A stretch of 64,000 nucleotides of DNA from WTFY01 sp965220895 (GCA_965220895.1 OZ244850.1:434001-498000), one strand, 5' to 3'; counted from the stretch's first letter, positions 16,293 through 25,020 are shown. The notes: a model not told the origin generated them from the letters alone. Numbers and translations: made by a program.

Positions 16293-17693
16293 CTATGGAA
16301 AGTGGTCTCCGGTCTGGATCTCGGGGATGAAATTTTCAAAACGCGTGTACTGGCCCAAGAAAGTGAGCCGGGTCTTGAATATGGGGCCGTTACGCTGCTT
16401 GCCGACGATGATCTCGGCAGTCCCCTGGTCCGGGGAGTCTTCACGATACACTTCGTCACGGTAGATGAATACAATCAGGTCTGCATCCTGTTCAATCGCC
16501 CCCGATTCACGCAGATCGGACATCACCGGGCGCTTGTCCGAACGCTGCTCAAGGCTGCGGTTCAGCTGGGACAATACGACTACCGGTACATTGAGCTCCT
16601 TGGCAAGGGCTTTCAATGACCTGCATATCTCGGAAATTTCAGTCGCCCGATTTTCGGAGGTTCCGCCGATCGTCATGAGCTGCAGGTAATCCACAACGAT
16701 CAGTGACAGGTCGTGCTCGCGCTTTAGCCGGCGGGCACGGGCCCGCAGCTCGGTGGGAGACAACACCGCAGAATCATCAATGAACAGATTGGCTTCAGAC
16801 AACACCGATACTGCACTGGTCAGGCGAGGCCAGTCCTCATCTTTCAGCTTGCCGGTGCGCACCCGCTGCTGATCAATCCTCCCCATGGAGGAAAGCATGC
16901 GCATTGTCAGGGAGCGACCAGGCATTTCCATGCTGAAAATGGCCACGTTGATTTTCATCTGAAGCGCTGCGTATTCAACGATATTCATGGCAAAACTGGT
17001 CTTGCCCATGGAAGGCCGTCCAGCAATGATAATCAGGTCTCCGTCCTGCAGACCTGCGGTTTTTTCATCGAATTCTTCAAAGCCACTGGGTACGCCAGTG
17101 ATGTGGTCCGCGCGTTCGTACAACTCGTCGATCTGCTCGACCGTTGTCTTGAGCAAAGACTTGATGTTGACGAAGCCTTGTCCGGACTGTGCACTGCGAT
17201 CAGTAATTTCAAAGATTTTCTTTTCTGCCTCATCCAGCAGATTCTCGATGCCCTTGCCATCCGGTGAAAGGCCACTTGCAGCAATCTCATTGCCCACCTG
17301 TACCAGCTGCCTGAAAACAGATTTTTCCCGCACGATATCCGCATAGGCCCTGATATTCGAGACGCTGGGAATGTCGTTGGCCAGGGTGCCGAGGTATGCC
17401 AGGATGTTGGTGTTCTCGATGTCACTCCTCTGGCGAAGCAGGTCGGACAGGGTCAGGACATCGAACACCTGGCGCTTGTCGACCAGTTCCCCGATGGCGC
17501 GGAAAATCAGGCGATGATTAAAGAGATGAAAATCATCCTCGTTGATCTTGTCTGCAACCTGGTCCCAGGCCGAGTTGTCCAGAATCAGCCCGCCAAGGAC
17601 AGCCTGCTCGGCTTCCAGTGAATACGGGGGCGTGCGCAGGTTCTCTGCATAGGTCACGCCGTAATCGGGTCCTGTTTTCGTTACTTCGGCCAC
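16293..17693 (-). CDS. dnaB: Replicative DNA helicase DnaB
   Basis: DnaB is the hexameric helicase that unwinds DNA at the replication fork. The 466-residue protein has the N-terminal DnaB domain (PPYSLEAEQAVLGGLILD) and the RecA-like core with Walker A GRPSMGKTSFAMN near residue 230. Walker B is SLIVVDYLQLM. The start is GTG at 17691-17693. The order rpsF-rpsR-(DUF2232)-rplI-dnaB is common in gammaproteobacteria and places replication and translation genes in one transcription unit. No intein is visible. Confidence 0.96.
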   Translation of the reverse strand: MAEVTKTGPDYGVTYAENLRTPPYSLEAEQAVLGGLILDNSAWDQVADKINEDDFHLFNHRLIFRAIGELVDKRQVFDVLTLSDLLRQRSDIENTNILAYLGTLANDIPSVSNIRAYADIVREKSVFRQLVQVGNEIAASGLSPDGKGIENLLDEAEKKIFEITDRSAQSGQGFVNIKSLLKTTVEQIDELYERADHITGVPSGFEEFDEKTAGLQDGDLIIIAGRPSMGKTSFAMNIVEYAALQMKINVAIFSMEMPGRSLTMRMLSSMGRIDQQRVRTGKLKDEDWPRLTSAVSVLSEANLFIDDSAVLSPTELRARARRLKREHDLSLIVVDYLQLMTIGGTSENRATEISEICRSLKALAKELNVPVVVLSQLNRSLEQRSDKRPVMSDLRESGAIEQDADLIVFIYRDEVYREDSPDQGTAEIIVGKQRNGPIFKTRLTFLGQYTRFENFIPEIQTGDHFP

Positions 17694-17745
17694 ACCATTT
17701 CCCGGTGCACGTCCAGCCGCAGCCCAGGTTCGTGAGACGGGCCGG

Positions 17746-18198
17746 TCATTCTTCGGGCACGATCTTCAGATGAATCGTGGCGATCACATCGGTATGGAGA
17801 CGAATATCCACCGGGTATTCGCCGGCCTGCTTGAACACGCCGTCCGGCAGGCGGATTTCCTTTTTTTCCACCGGTTTTCCTGCATCGCTCAAGGCCTCGG
17901 CAATGTCCACAGTACCCACGGACCCGAACAGCTTGCCCTCCTCGCCGGCAGATTTTGCCGTGATCTCAAGTGAGAACCCATCCAGTTCGGTCTTGCGCGC
18001 TTCCGCTGCTGCCAGCGAGTCTGCCGCAACCTTTTCCAGCTCGGCGCGCCGGGCTTCGAACTCGGCAAGGTTTTCCGCAGTTGCGAGCTTGGCCTTGCCG
18101 CTCGGCACCAGGTAGTTGCGTGCGTATCCCGGCCTCACCCGAACCTTTTCACCGAGGTCCCCGAGGTTGTCCACTTTCTCCAGCAATATTACTTCCAT
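17746..18198 (-). CDS. rplI: 50S ribosomal protein L9
   Basis: L9 binds 23S rRNA and consists of two globular domains joined by a long helix. The 150-residue protein begins MEVILLEKVDNLGDLGEKV, diagnostic for L9, followed by RPGYARNYLVPSGKA. The connecting helix and the C-terminal domain with GKLFGSVGTVDIAEAL are complete. Length matches the family (about 149). It lies in the rpsF-rpsR-rplI operon. Confidence 0.97.
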   Translation of the reverse strand: MEVILLEKVDNLGDLGEKVRVRPGYARNYLVPSGKAKLATAENLAEFEARRAELEKVAADSLAAAEARKTELDGFSLEITAKSAGEEGKLFGSVGTVDIAEALSDAGKPVEKKEIRLPDGVFKQAGEYPVDIRLHTDVIATIHLKIVPEE

Positions 18199-18250
18199 CT
18201 TGTCTCTCTCTTTCTCAGCAAATATCCATTATAAACAGTACCTGCCCCGT

Positions 18251-19168
18251 TCACATTTCAGATTTTAAAAATCGCTTCCGGAAATCCAAAAATCCATCCA
18301 GCACCCCTGCCGACGCAAGTACCAGCATCATTTGCGGGGTTACGATGAGAAGCAGGCCGTAGACCGTGACAAAACCCAGCATGGGCTTGGAGATTGCACC
18401 AATGACCGCATGGGCGAGCCCCAGGCCCTGCAGGAAGAACATGCTGAGGCAGACAATCGTCAGCTGCCAGAAAATTGCAGCTTTGGAAGCCAAGGCCACG
18501 ACGACGAACAGGGCAACCGAGAGGGCGAGCGTTCGCCCCAGGTTGAAACGCACAAACTCCTTGTGAAAGGTTTGCGCATCGTCCAGCAAATCATGCCACC
18601 AGCCGCCAAAGGACAGCGTGACACTGACGATCAGCAGGTATACCGCGATTACCATGCCGGTCATCAGGGAGGCAATACCGGGCAGGTACTGCTCGGCCCG
18701 TTCAAGGCTGAGACCCGTATTCTGCATCATGATCTGGAATGACGGACCCTGTTCAATCGCCTGCAGAAGGTTCTTCAGGTAGTGCAGCCAGCCCGCCTGC
18801 AGGTCCGGGAACAGTGCGGTGACCAGCACGGTAAGGACTATCCCGAAGACTGTCAGTGCCTGCAAAGCCAGACTCAGGGACTGAAACCGCAAGTATGCAT
18901 AGGAGACAGCGACAATCGAGGCCCAAATGATTAGAGGGCCTGCCGTGAGGTTGCCAAGCAGCAACAAGGTGCTGACTGCAACCAGTGCCACGCTGATGAG
19001 CAGGACGCTGATCGCCTGCCTGACCCCCACCTTCAGCGTGATCAGTGCCAAGGCACCCCCGCTGAATACAACCAGGAAGGGAAAAGGAAAGGACAGCAAT
19101 GCAAATACGAACACGACCGCAACCGCCTGGAACGGCCCGGAAAGGATATAACGCGCCAGTGAACGCAT
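18251..19168 (-). CDS. DUF2232 family multi-pass membrane protein
   Basis: The 305-residue protein has about eight hydrophobic segments, starting with GPFQAVAVVFVFALLSFPF. Others include VRQAISVLLISVALVAVST, AVLTVLVTALF-like stretches and LASKAAIFWQLTIVCLSMFF. Near the C-terminus, GLGLAHAVIGAISKPMLGF resembles the end of DUF2232 (YybS-like) proteins. Position between rpsR and rplI is where DUF2232 proteins are found in many non-enteric gammaproteobacteria. Their biochemical role is unknown to me. Assignment is from topology, size and position. Confidence 0.75.
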   Translation of the reverse strand: MRSLARYILSGPFQAVAVVFVFALLSFPFPFLVVFSGGALALITLKVGVRQAISVLLISVALVAVSTLLLLGNLTAGPLIIWASIVAVSYAYLRFQSLSLALQALTVFGIVLTVLVTALFPDLQAGWLHYLKNLLQAIEQGPSFQIMMQNTGLSLERAEQYLPGIASLMTGMVIAVYLLIVSVTLSFGGWWHDLLDDAQTFHKEFVRFNLGRTLALSVALFVVVALASKAAIFWQLTIVCLSMFFLQGLGLAHAVIGAISKPMLGFVTVYGLLLIVTPQMMLVLASAGVLDGFLDFRKRFLKSEM

Positions 19169-19210
19169 GGCCGACTACGAATCAGTCCAGGTCCGGCTTA
19201 TCGCGGGCAC

Positions 19211-19435
19211 TTAATGCTGGTCGCTGTACGGCAGCAGGGCAATATAGCGAGCCCGCTTGATCGCCTTGGACAGCTGGCGCTGGTATCTGGCCTTGGTGCC
19301 AGTGACCCGGCTTGGAACGATCTTGCCCGCTTCGCTGACAAAATCCCTCAGCAGCTTGACGTCCTTGTAGTCGATTTCTTCGGTACCTTCCTCAGTGAAA
19401 CGGCAATACCTTCTTTTTCTGTAATAATTCGCCAT
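19211..19435 (-). CDS. rpsR: 30S ribosomal protein S18
   Basis: S18 binds next to S6 on the small-subunit platform. The 74-residue product begins ANYYRKRRYCRFTEEGTEEI. It contains the family core LLRDFVSEAGKIVPSRVTG and ARYQRQLSKAIKRARYIALL. Length matches the family (75). It lies 59 bp downstream of rpsF, and no priB gene lies between them, unlike in enteric bacteria. Confidence 0.97.
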   Translation of the reverse strand: MANYYRKRRYCRFTEEGTEEIDYKDVKLLRDFVSEAGKIVPSRVTGTKARYQRQLSKAIKRARYIALLPYSDQH

Positions 19436-19494
19436 GTCAACGTCCTCCCGCCAGACTGACCACCCTTTCGTGCAGCATTCGGTTCAATGGGCAA

Positions 19495-20013
19495 TCAGGC
19501 CTGCTCATCTGAACTCTCCGATTTGGGCTCCGATTCGGACTCTGGTTTGGATTCCTCTTTGGACTCCTCTTTGGATTCCTGTTTAACCTCTGTATCAGCA
19601 CTCTCATCCGAAGGGCTGCCCGACTCCTTGTCCCCGGTGGGCTGCGGCTTTTCCTCAGTATCCTGATTTTCAGACTCAGCCCGCTCATTTTCAATCATTT
19701 TCATCATCGGCGAGGATTCAGTGACCGCTTTTTTCCGGGAAATGACCATGTTGCGTACCACGGCATCGTTGAAGCGGAATGCGGTGTTCATTTCATTCAG
19801 GACTTCCTGCCCACACTCGATGTTCATCAGCACATAATGGGCCTTGTGGACTTTCTGGATGGGATAAGCGAGTTGCAGGCGGCCCCAGTCTTCCAGTCTG
19901 TGAACCTTGCCGCCGCCTTCTTTTTCAATAATAGTACGGTAGCGCTCGATCATGGCGGGCACCTGACCGCTCTGGTCAGGGTGTACCAGAAACACGATTT
20001 CGTAATGACGCAT
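19495..20013 (-). CDS. rpsF: 30S ribosomal protein S6 with long acidic C-terminal tail
   Basis: S6 pairs with S18 in the small subunit. Residues 1 to about 98 are a normal S6 fold: MRHYEIVFLVHPDQSGQV, VHRLEDWGRLQLAYPI, KAHYVLMNIEC. Residues from about 105 to 172 are low-complexity and rich in Glu, Ser, Lys and Pro, including repeats such as ESKEESKEESKPES. Enteric S6 is 131-135 residues, with only a short acidic tail that RimK extends with glutamates. Here a tail about twice that long is encoded directly. The gene has a good AAGGAG site and is first in the rpsF-rpsR-rplI-dnaB cluster. Confidence 0.95.
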   Translation of the reverse strand: MRHYEIVFLVHPDQSGQVPAMIERYRTIIEKEGGGKVHRLEDWGRLQLAYPIQKVHKAHYVLMNIECGQEVLNEMNTAFRFNDAVVRNMVISRKKAVTESSPMMKMIENERAESENQDTEEKPQPTGDKESGSPSDESADTEVKQESKEESKEESKPESESEPKSESSDEQA

Positions 20014-20196
20014 TCGTTTCTCCTTATGGGTTCATATCTCCCGGCAATTCTAGTTGTATGCCCAGTGAGACAAGGAATCGTTGATGCTTTTGGAAACCGC
20101 GGAGTCTACGGCAAGAGCCTGCACCGGGCAAGTCTGTCTGCAAGCGGATGCATGTGGGCGGTTCAGGAATGCCGTTTGGGAGACGGGCTCGCCGTT

Positions 20197-22419
20197 CTAG
20201 CGGCGTTTTTTGCGCTTTCCGGTGGTGCGCCTGGCCCCCGGCAGCGGGTCCGCCAGTACGAAATCGATTTTCCTTTCATCCAGCCCCACCCGCGAAACGA
20301 TCACGTTCACCGCATCTCCGAGCCTGTAGTGCTTTTTGCTGCGTTCACCGAACAGGCAGCGCGACGCTTCATCATAATGGTAGTAATCGCTGCTCAACGA
20401 GGTCACGTGCACCAGTCCTTCAACGAATATGTCGTCCAGTGTCACGAAAAAACCAAACGCGGTCACGGAACTGATCACACCCGAAAACTGCTTGCCAAGC
20501 TTGTCCAGCATGAACTCGCATTTGAGCCAGGCATCCACGTCACGCGTGGCATCGTTGGCCCTGCGTTCGCACATGGAGCATTCCTCTCCCAACAACAGCA
20601 GGTCGTTCTCGGAAAACGGAAACGGATCCTTCTTGCTGGCCGTCAGCAGATGCCGGATGGTTCGGTGCACGATCAGGTCGGGGTAGCGCCGGATCGGTGA
20701 AGTGAAATGCACATACAGGGGCAGCGCCAGCCCGAAATGGCCAATGTTTTCCGGGCTGTACACGGCCTGCGCCATGGAGCGCAGCAACATCATTTCGATG
20801 ATGTGCCTGTCCTTTCGATGCGAAATTTTCTTGAGCGTATGCAGAAAATCTTTGGTTTTGGGCTTGTCGGAGCGGGTGAAAGGCACGCCCAGGGACTGCA
20901 GGAATTCCCTCAGCTCTTTCGTTTTCTCACCGGTCGGACAATCGTGGACGCGGTACAGCGTCGGCAGTTTTCGCTTGCTGATGAACCGGGCCGCGGCAAT
21001 ATTTGCACTGATCATGCACTCTTCAATGATCATATGGGCCTGGACGCGCTTGCGGGGAATGATGGCCTTGATCTTCTTGTGCTTATCAAATTCGAAAAAG
21101 CTTTCCTGGGTGTCAAAATCTACCGTACCTCTCTTCTTACGCTGCTTTTTCAGGACACGGTAAACGTCCTGCAGCTGTTCCAGGTCCGCTCGGACATGGC
21201 TGTGGCGCTTGCGCGCTTTTTTGTCGCCATCGTATAGAATCTTCTGGACTTCATCGTAGGTCAGGCGAGCAGCGGACCGCATGACCGCGTCGTAAAAACT
21301 GTAACGCTTCAGTTCGCCATCCCTGGAGATGAACATCTCACACACCATGCAAAGCCGGTCGACATCGGGCTTGAGCGAGCAAAGCCCGTTGGACAGCCGT
21401 TCGGGAAGCATGGGGACCACGCGTTCCGGGAAGTACACCGACGTACCCCGCTTGCGGGCTTCAAGGTCCAGCGCGGAATCCACCTGCACGTAATGCGAGA
21501 CATCGGCAATCGCCACCCACAGGCGCCAGCCGTTTTCACGCGGCTCGCAGTACACCGCATCGTCAAAGTCCTTGGCATCACTGCCATCGATGGTGACAAA
21601 ATTCAGTGCGCGCAAATCCCGGCGGCGCCCAAGCTCGCGCTTGACCGTACTTTCATGGAACTGTTCAGCTTCCTGCAAGGCCTCTTTTGTCCATTGATAC
21701 GGTATATCGTAGGAACGGATCGCCACATCAATCTCCATGCCGGGCGCAAGATGGTCTCCCAGCACTTCGACGACCCTGCCAATGGCCTGTCGCGAGCGAT
21801 TCGGGTGCTCCAGGATCGCAGTCACCACGAATTGGCCGTTCACGGCGTCCGCGGAGGCCCCCGCAGGAATCATGACATCCTGGCCCATGCGTTTGTCATC
21901 AGGCACTACAAAACCGATCCCGGACTCCTGGTAGTACCTGCCGACGATCTGCTTGTTTTGGCGCCTGATGATCTCGACCAGTTTTCCCTGTGGCTTGTTA
22001 TCCTTGGTATTTCCGGTAGGTCGAACGACTGCACGATCTCCATGCATCAGGGAGCGCATTTCGTAGGGAGACAGGAACAGGTCCGGGCCGCCCTCGTCCG
22101 GAATCAGGAAACCGAATCCGCTGCTGTGGCCCATCACCCGGCCCCGCACCAGATTGACCTTGGCAACCGGCAAATAGTGGTTTTGGCGGTTGCGTATGAT
22201 CTGGCCATCACGCTCCATCGCCACCAGGCGCCGTTTCAGTGCGTTTTCTGCCCGGTCCGTACGGATGTCCAGCACCTGATACAGGGTCGTTGAGGACAGG
22301 GGACCTTCACTGCCTTCCAGAACGTCCAGAATGAACTCCCGGCTGGCAATCGGGTGCTTGTACTTTGCAGCCTCGCGCCGGCTGTAAGGATCCTTGGGTT
22401 TATTTTTCTTCCGTGTCAT
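20197..22419 (-). CDS. rnr: Ribonuclease R
   Basis: RNase R is a processive 3'-5' exoribonuclease able to degrade structured RNA. The 740-residue protein has an N-terminal winged helix region (SREFILDVLEGSEGPLSS) and cold-shock-type domains. The RNB catalytic domain has acidic residues in TIDGSDAKDFDDAVYCEPR near residue 280. A C-terminal S1 domain (FSGVISSVTAFGFFVTLDD) and a basic tail ending GKRKKRR complete it. Its place between purA and rpsF matches enteric order, but rlmB is absent downstream and the abiE locus with a tRNA gene now separates it from purA. Confidence 0.95.
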   Translation of the reverse strand: MTRKKNKPKDPYSRREAAKYKHPIASREFILDVLEGSEGPLSSTTLYQVLDIRTDRAENALKRRLVAMERDGQIIRNRQNHYLPVAKVNLVRGRVMGHSSGFGFLIPDEGGPDLFLSPYEMRSLMHGDRAVVRPTGNTKDNKPQGKLVEIIRRQNKQIVGRYYQESGIGFVVPDDKRMGQDVMIPAGASADAVNGQFVVTAILEHPNRSRQAIGRVVEVLGDHLAPGMEIDVAIRSYDIPYQWTKEALQEAEQFHESTVKRELGRRRDLRALNFVTIDGSDAKDFDDAVYCEPRENGWRLWVAIADVSHYVQVDSALDLEARKRGTSVYFPERVVPMLPERLSNGLCSLKPDVDRLCMVCEMFISRDGELKRYSFYDAVMRSAARLTYDEVQKILYDGDKKARKRHSHVRADLEQLQDVYRVLKKQRKKRGTVDFDTQESFFEFDKHKKIKAIIPRKRVQAHMIIEECMISANIAAARFISKRKLPTLYRVHDCPTGEKTKELREFLQSLGVPFTRSDKPKTKDFLHTLKKISHRKDRHIIEMMLLRSMAQAVYSPENIGHFGLALPLYVHFTSPIRRYPDLIVHRTIRHLLTASKKDPFPFSENDLLLLGEECSMCERRANDATRDVDAWLKCEFMLDKLGKQFSGVISSVTAFGFFVTLDDIFVEGLVHVTSLSSDYYHYDEASRCLFGERSKKHYRLGDAVNVIVSRVGLDERKIDFVLADPLPGARRTTGKRKKRR

Positions 22420-22502
22420 GGGAGATGCACTTTACCTTTTCAAATGGAAAACCGGAAACGCCCCGATTCCGTGTGGCTAGCCTGGTGTCCCTTCCTACTG
22501 CG

Positions 22503-22531
22503 TTGACAAGTTTCCGGACGCTTCGTAAAGT
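22503..22531 (+). promoter_or_regulatory. Promoter of tRNA-Leu(CAG)
   Basis: There is a perfect TTGACA at 22503-22508, a 17-bp spacer and TAAAGT at 22526-22531, followed at once by a very GC-rich discriminator (GCCCACCC). This is the layout of strong stable-RNA promoters under stringent control. The predicted transcript starts about 35 bp before the mature tRNA. It is divergent from rnr. Confidence 0.75.
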
Positions 22532-22573
22532 GCCCACCCTCCCGCCGGGCATATTCAGCTCGAACGGGACCAT

Positions 22574-22660
22574 GCCGAGGTGGCGAAATTGGTAGACGCG
22601 CTAGCTTCAGGTGCTAGTGGGAGCAATCCCATGGAGGTTCGAGTCCTCTCCTCGGCACCA
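22574..22660 (+). tRNA. tRNA-Leu (anticodon CAG)
   Basis: This is an 87-nt class II tRNA. Acceptor GCCGAGG pairs with CCTCGGC, followed by A and encoded CCA. The loop TTCAGGT holds anticodon CAG, reading CUG codons. The variable arm is long and the T-loop is GGTTCGAGTCC. An AT-richer tract and a phage-defence-type toxin-antitoxin locus follow its 3' end, a common arrangement for islands integrated at tRNA genes. Confidence 0.95.
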
Positions 22661-23010
22661 ACTTGACAGACTATCACAGACCACCAGAAACCACGAAAGC
22701 AGTGTTTTGGTGCCTGAAGTTTGATCTCGTTGTCTCCTGTTGTCGCTGACAGTCGTAAAAGTGAAGCAATGGGCTAAACACAGATTGGCAGTTTTGTGCA
22801 ATCAATAAAACGCTCAGTACCATGGCCGAATCGCAATCACGCTTCGTTGATCTGCGATTGAACTTCGATCGTAGCAACTCGGCCGCACCGAAATTCCGTA
22901 CTCTCAATACCATTTGAGTGTACAGAGAAAACATGACGAATGAGGTTTCCACCTATTGACTTGTTTAGATCAAGCAGCAAGTTTCTCATCCCTTTGAAAA
23001 GTTTTTATCA
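22661..23010. other. Gene-free, AT-richer stretch after tRNA-Leu(CAG)
   Basis: This 350-bp stretch holds no gene I can support. Short open frames on both strands lack ribosome binding sites and recognisable sequence. It looks richer in A and T than the flanking core genes. I searched by eye for a copy of the tRNA 3' end (an attachment-site duplication) here and as far as 25020, and found none. No integrase remnant is recognisable. Confidence 0.5.
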
Positions 23011-23987
23011 TCAATCAAGAGATAGACCCCTATGTTCCCTGACATGCTTCACCTTCCATAGCAACTGCGGATTCTGCATGATACGTGCTGCCAACTCAGC
23101 GTCTCCAGTCAGAAGCTCTGGGGTTATTTTGCCTTGTTCATTCACTTGCACAAGAAATTCATGCTCTCGGTCCTCAAACGGCAATACCCGTCCCACGCGC
23201 TCGCGGCATTCGTGAACCAGTTGCTCAATCCATGCTCCCGTCTCTTCTCGTATCGGAATAACTCCCTGACGTAAGACAGGTACAAGCTGCTGCCGAAGCT
23301 CCCTATCGTCACAACGAATATCTTCTGGTGACACAGTCCGCCAATCCTTTCGGCTGCAGGCACCATACACGACAAAGCCCAATCTCAACTTTTCCCGATC
23401 GAGATTATCTTGCCCTAGAAGCGCATGCGCATCAAAAAGGTCGCGGCTGGCATGCCTTCCGAAGAGCGCGCTGAGTTTGCCTGCTGCTAGTTCATGAATA
23501 TCGAGTACCGGTATGCCTTGTGCCATGAAAGTTCCCACAGGATGTGAATCTTGGATCTGAATCGGCCACAGGGGAACACGCAAGGTGAAGACCACATCGA
23601 TTTCGAGATTGGCGTTGCGTCCGAGTGCGTTGGTATAACCCAACCGCCATTTCCCACCCGCATGCGCATTCGGTACTCGCCGGATCATAAATCCTTCGCG
23701 TCCGCAGATCGCTGTAATCGCCTGCTCGATTTTCTCTCTTTCCGCGAGCATCACTTCACGATTTGCGGAGCCCACGTAATTCAGATCGATATCGACGGAG
23801 AGCCGCGCAAATCGAACACGAACAGATTCAGCGCCGTGCCGCCTTTCAAGACGATCCGGTCCTTGAGAAATGGATGACCTCGAAACGCGTTGAGCAGTTC
23901 GATCAGGCGGATCACCTTGTCCAGGGTTTCCAAGGGAAATCCGGTCATCGCCGCTTCGACCTGAAGTTCCTGTAGTGAGAGATTCAC
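23011..23987 (-). pseudogene. AbiEii/AbiGii-type nucleotidyltransferase toxin, frameshifted
   Basis: AbiEii toxins of type IV systems are nucleotidyltransferases that arrest growth. The first frame begins at GTG 23985-23987, overlapping the abiEi stop by 4 bp, and contains the nucleotidyltransferase motif LKGGTALNLFVFDL. The frame then shifts. The adjacent frame carries RLSVDIDLNYVG, with the two metal-binding aspartates, then continues through LDIHELAAGKLSALFGRHA to the typical ending KVKHVREHRGLSLD. Inserting one base at about 23803-23809 would rejoin FDL and RLSVDIDLNY as in intact relatives and give about 325 residues. As written, the toxin lacks its paired catalytic aspartates and is inactive. 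Confidence 0.8.
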
Positions 23988-24790
23988 CCGGCCTCCTCCC
24001 ATGCGGACCCAAGGACTGCAGGCGGCACGACGAGATTCCAGCCAGGCACCAGCTTGCCGGGTGTTCGGCGACTGCGTTCCAGGTAGCAGGGCTGTTTAGG
24101 CACGTGCTTTAGTAGTCGTGCCAAATATGATTCATCCACCATCAGTTCCTCTCGGTGCCGTTCGAGAAAGAATCCGACCTTGGCCACCGCAGTCGCACTT
24201 CGCAATTTCAACGTATAGTCGATCACCTGGTTCAGATCGTAATACTCCACTGACTCGAGAGAGCGCCAGGCCTCCTCCCAGCCACCTCCCAAATCCGCGC
24301 GTACCAGCACATCGACCAGGGTACGTTCGAGATTCGTCACGCGTATCTTGCCACCGGCATGTCCCTCGGTCTTGACCCCGAACAGTTCGGCCTGCTGGGC
24401 TTGCAGCACCTTGGGGAACGGGACCGCAACGAATTCCTGCCCACGATACACGAAGGGCGGCCCGGAATTCCGCGTGAGGTACGTAAATCGGTGATGCACG
24501 GAGTAGGCCTTGCCATGGAACTGCAACGCACCGTGATGGGACAGCACTGCGTCTGCTACGAGATGCCCCGCCAACAGGTAGGGGTCGACCGGATAATCCT
24601 CGGGATGGAATCCCCGGGGAACCACGGCGTACAGTCCGCGCCGTAACCGCAGCAAGTGTCCTGCCCTGACGTGATAAGCCAGCAGCGCCTCCCGCGTTCT
24701 CGTCCGGTGGGAGCCAGTGCTTTCCAAGAAGGCTGCAAAGGCTTCGTGGCGAAATACTGGATGCGCGTCGAAGAATTCCTGAACTTTCAT
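23984..24790 (-). CDS. AbiEi-type antitoxin / transcriptional regulator
   Basis: The product is the antitoxin of a type IV toxin-antitoxin pair. AbiEi proteins have a winged helix that represses the operon and a C-terminal antitoxin domain. From the ATG at 24788-24790 the product is 268 residues. An N-terminal DNA-binding region (MKVQEFFDAHPVFRHEAFAA, then LLRLRRGLYAVVP) is followed by SHHGALQFHGKAYSVHHRF and VTNLERTLVDVLVRADLGGG, both typical of the family. An ATG seven codons upstream is an alternative start. The GTGA overlap with the toxin gene indicates translational coupling. A perfect palindrome upstream is the likely operator. Confidence 0.85.
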   Translation of the reverse strand: MKVQEFFDAHPVFRHEAFAAFLESTGSHRTRTREALLAYHVRAGHLLRLRRGLYAVVPRGFHPEDYPVDPYLLAGHLVADAVLSHHGALQFHGKAYSVHHRFTYLTRNSGPPFVYRGQEFVAVPFPKVLQAQQAELFGVKTEGHAGGKIRVTNLERTLVDVLVRADLGGGWEEAWRSLESVEYYDLNQVIDYTLKLRSATAVAKVGFFLERHREELMVDESYLARLLKHVPKQPCYLERSRRTPGKLVPGWNLVVPPAVLGSAWEEAG

Positions 24791-24822
24791 GGCTGCCCTA
24801 AAAATTGACAATAATCATCTAT

Positions 24823-24861
24823 ACACCTAAATAATTTAGGTGTTTCAAAAATTTTTGTCAA
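24823..24861 (-). promoter_or_regulatory. abiE promoter with perfect 21-bp palindromic operator
   Basis: Read toward abiEi, TTGACA (24856-24861) is followed by a 17-bp spacer and TAAATT (24833-24838). The -10 lies inside a perfect inverted repeat at 24823-24843, with arms ACACCTAAAT and ATTTAGGTGT around one central base. The position is ideal for a repressor that blocks RNA polymerase. AbiEi antitoxins are known to bind inverted repeats in their own promoters, so negative autoregulation is the natural reading. Confidence 0.75.
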
Positions 24862-25020
24862 CTATTCCGGATACTTGTCCATTCACGCCGTTACCCAAAT
24901 CAACTCCTTGGGTTCAGCGCAATCTGTCCTGACTGAAAACCCCGAACACGACTCAAGCCGTGTTACGGAGTGCAAAGGCAGGTTGCGGGATGTCGGTTCC
25001 TTGCCACAGGGAATGCCGGT

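Noticed and set aside
22607..22801. Small minus-strand frame across tRNA-Leu(CAG)
   Set aside because: Same artefact: the peptide end RGEDSNLHG is antisense tRNA sequence, not a gene.
22674..22952. 92-codon minus-strand frame after tRNA-Leu(CAG)
   Set aside because: No ribosome binding site, no recognisable sequence and erratic composition. I treat the interval as gene-free.
22661..25020. Possible attachment-site duplication of the tRNA-Leu 3' end
   Set aside because: Searched by eye for the GTTCGAGTCC...CACCA end further downstream. No copy found, so an integrated element cannot be delimited.
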